A stretch of DNA of 14,486 bases, from contig CAIRNL010000391.1 of NCBI GenBank assembly GCA_903879975.1, positions 1-14,486 on the forward strand, written 5' to 3'. Under the pieces are notes generated by a model, which did no database searches, was not told where the DNA came from, and was given only the letters and a program-made list of their open reading frames with translations. Both the position numbers and the translations under genes were made by a program. Below are positions 13,805 to 14,486 of the stretch, in pieces. This DNA is from an uncultured Chloroflexota bacterium. Lineage in GTDB: Bacteria; Chloroflexota; Anaerolineae; Caldilineales; Caldilineaceae. Numbering within the stretch: the stretch's first letter is position 1; each line of letters begins with the position of its first letter.

Positions 13805-13833
13805 TTGGCGACATCTTCCATTCGTGCCACAAT
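13805..13833 (+). promoter_or_regulatory. possible promoter of the PyrK-like gene
   Basis: TTGGCG (13805-13810) and CACAAT (13828-13833) are 17 nt apart, each matching consensus at 4 of 6 positions. It fits the 58-nt divergent gap and would start near 13840, giving a short leader of about 23 nt. The opposite strand shows no clear promoter in the same gap. Confidence 0.35.
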
Positions 13834-13862
13834 CGAACTGACCAAACGGACAGAAGGGTACC

Positions 13863-14486
13863 ATGAAACCGACACAACGCACAGACTTCGATTTTCCGAC
13901 GATCAACGACGACGGCACGCTCAGCGCCCTGGTCGACGGCACACCGTGGGCCGTCGCAGGTGCGCTGCTCCTGCCGCTGCGGATGCCTGCCACATTGCAG
14001 GCCGATCGGCTGGCCGGCCGCTACTTCCTGGCCCGCTGCACCGAGGACACGCCGTGGGCGCGCGCCCATGACTGGACACTGCCCCTGCGCCGCACGCTCT
14101 ACATCGCCGATCGCCGCGCGCTCGTCGCCGAGCAGCGCGCGGCCGAACGCTGGCATCTCACCGCCGTGCTGGGCGACGACCCCGGTCTGCACTGGCTCCA
14201 CGCGCGCGCGGTGGGAACGCGCGTCAACTTCATCGGCCCGCTGGGCAGCGGCTTCGACCTTCCTGTGACTACACGCAATTTACTCGTACTTGCCGAGCCG
14301 GCGCGCCTGCCTGCGCTGTTGCCGCTCGTCCACGCCGCGCTCGACCGCGGCGGCCACGTGACGCTTCTCCTGCACACCGTGGCGCAGCAGGACGCAGACC
14401 TGATCCGCCTGCTGCCCCTGGCCGTCGAGACGCGTCAGGCCGGCAGCGACGAAGAGTGGCAGGGCGAACTCGGTGCCCTCACGCGC
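13863..14486 (+). CDS. PyrK-like dihydroorotate dehydrogenase electron-transfer subunit, divergent (cut by right window edge)
   Basis: 208 codons are present; the C terminus is outside. True PyrK carries FAD and a [2Fe-2S] cluster and passes electrons from dihydroorotate dehydrogenase to NAD in pyrimidine synthesis. The layout fits this family: a beta-barrel part, a loop RRTLYIAD in place of the usual R-P-x-S FAD motif, then NFIGPLGSGFDLP (the well-kept G-P-L-G-x-G-F signature) and a Rossmann-like half beginning LLVLAEPARLPALLPLVHAAL. In ordinary PyrK this last segment starts with a Gly-rich GGGxG turn, which is missing here. FAD and NAD binding may therefore be altered. The cluster cysteines would lie beyond the edge. 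The ATG at 13863 has AGAAGGG upstream. It is divergent from the DUF58 operon. Confidence 0.75.
   Translation, partial: MKPTQRTDFDFPTINDDGTLSALVDGTPWAVAGALLLPLRMPATLQADRLAGRYFLARCTEDTPWARAHDWTLPLRRTLYIADRRALVAEQRAAERWHLTAVLGDDPGLHWLHARAVGTRVNFIGPLGSGFDLPVTTRNLLVLAEPARLPALLPLVHAALDRGGHVTLLLHTVAQQDADLIRLLPLAVETRQAGSDEEWQGELGALTR

Noticed and set aside
13805..13993. N-terminal extension of DUF58 by 63 codons
   Set aside because: It would overlap the start of the divergent PyrK-like gene and has no family similarity; the ATG at 13804 gives a normal DUF58 start.
1..14486. Defence system, prophage or transposon
   Set aside because: No nuclease, integrase, transposase, toxin-antitoxin or reverse-transcriptase motif was found on either strand.

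Overview
The window is GC-rich DNA (by eye about 60-65 % G+C) with short gaps between genes and no rRNA, tRNA, CRISPR array, transposase or phage gene that I can see. The gene types suggest a member of the Chloroflexota, probably near Anaerolineae/Caldilineae: a secreted LysM protein with a paired-cysteine LysM domain, a DUF58-transglutaminase pair, a divergent PyrK-like protein, and TP/TPT-rich exported proteins. This assignment is inference from gene content, not a marker-gene result.

Left part, minus strand (about 1-5430). A TATAAT promoter near 5400 reads into a tight operon: an M29 aminopeptidase, a GNAT acetyltransferase (ATGA overlap), an ABC ATPase and an ABC-2 permease (3-nt gap). 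After a 111-nt gap that holds a folded element come an exported protein of unknown function and a homocysteine S-methyltransferase (mmuM) that runs off the left edge.

Middle part (about 5461-9297). An aldo/keto reductase on the minus strand is divergent from a plus-strand lipoprotein built of eight copies of a D-[VI]-L-R-x-x-Y-x-x-[AP]-type repeat and closed by a C-terminal membrane helix. This lipoprotein is the least explained gene in the window. It ends in a strong intrinsic terminator whose T-tract runs straight into a near-consensus promoter (TTGACA, 17 nt, TACAAT). That promoter is followed at once by a second terminator-like hairpin in the leader of miaB, the tRNA methylthiotransferase gene.

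Right part (about 9298-14486). A small secreted LysM protein on the minus strand starts at TTG and has a good extended -10 promoter. Beyond a 350-base non-coding stretch with an AT-rich block and a perfect 11-bp hairpin lies a two-gene minus-strand operon: a DUF58 protein followed, with an ATGA overlap, by a large membrane transglutaminase-like protein. Divergent from it, a PyrK-like flavoprotein subunit with degraded cofactor motifs runs off the right edge.

Most genes are ordinary housekeeping or cell-envelope functions. The points worth a second look are the repeat lipoprotein, the promoter-hairpin arrangement before miaB, a short dispersed motif found at 1570-1588 and 6503-6526, and the degenerate PyrK-like protein.
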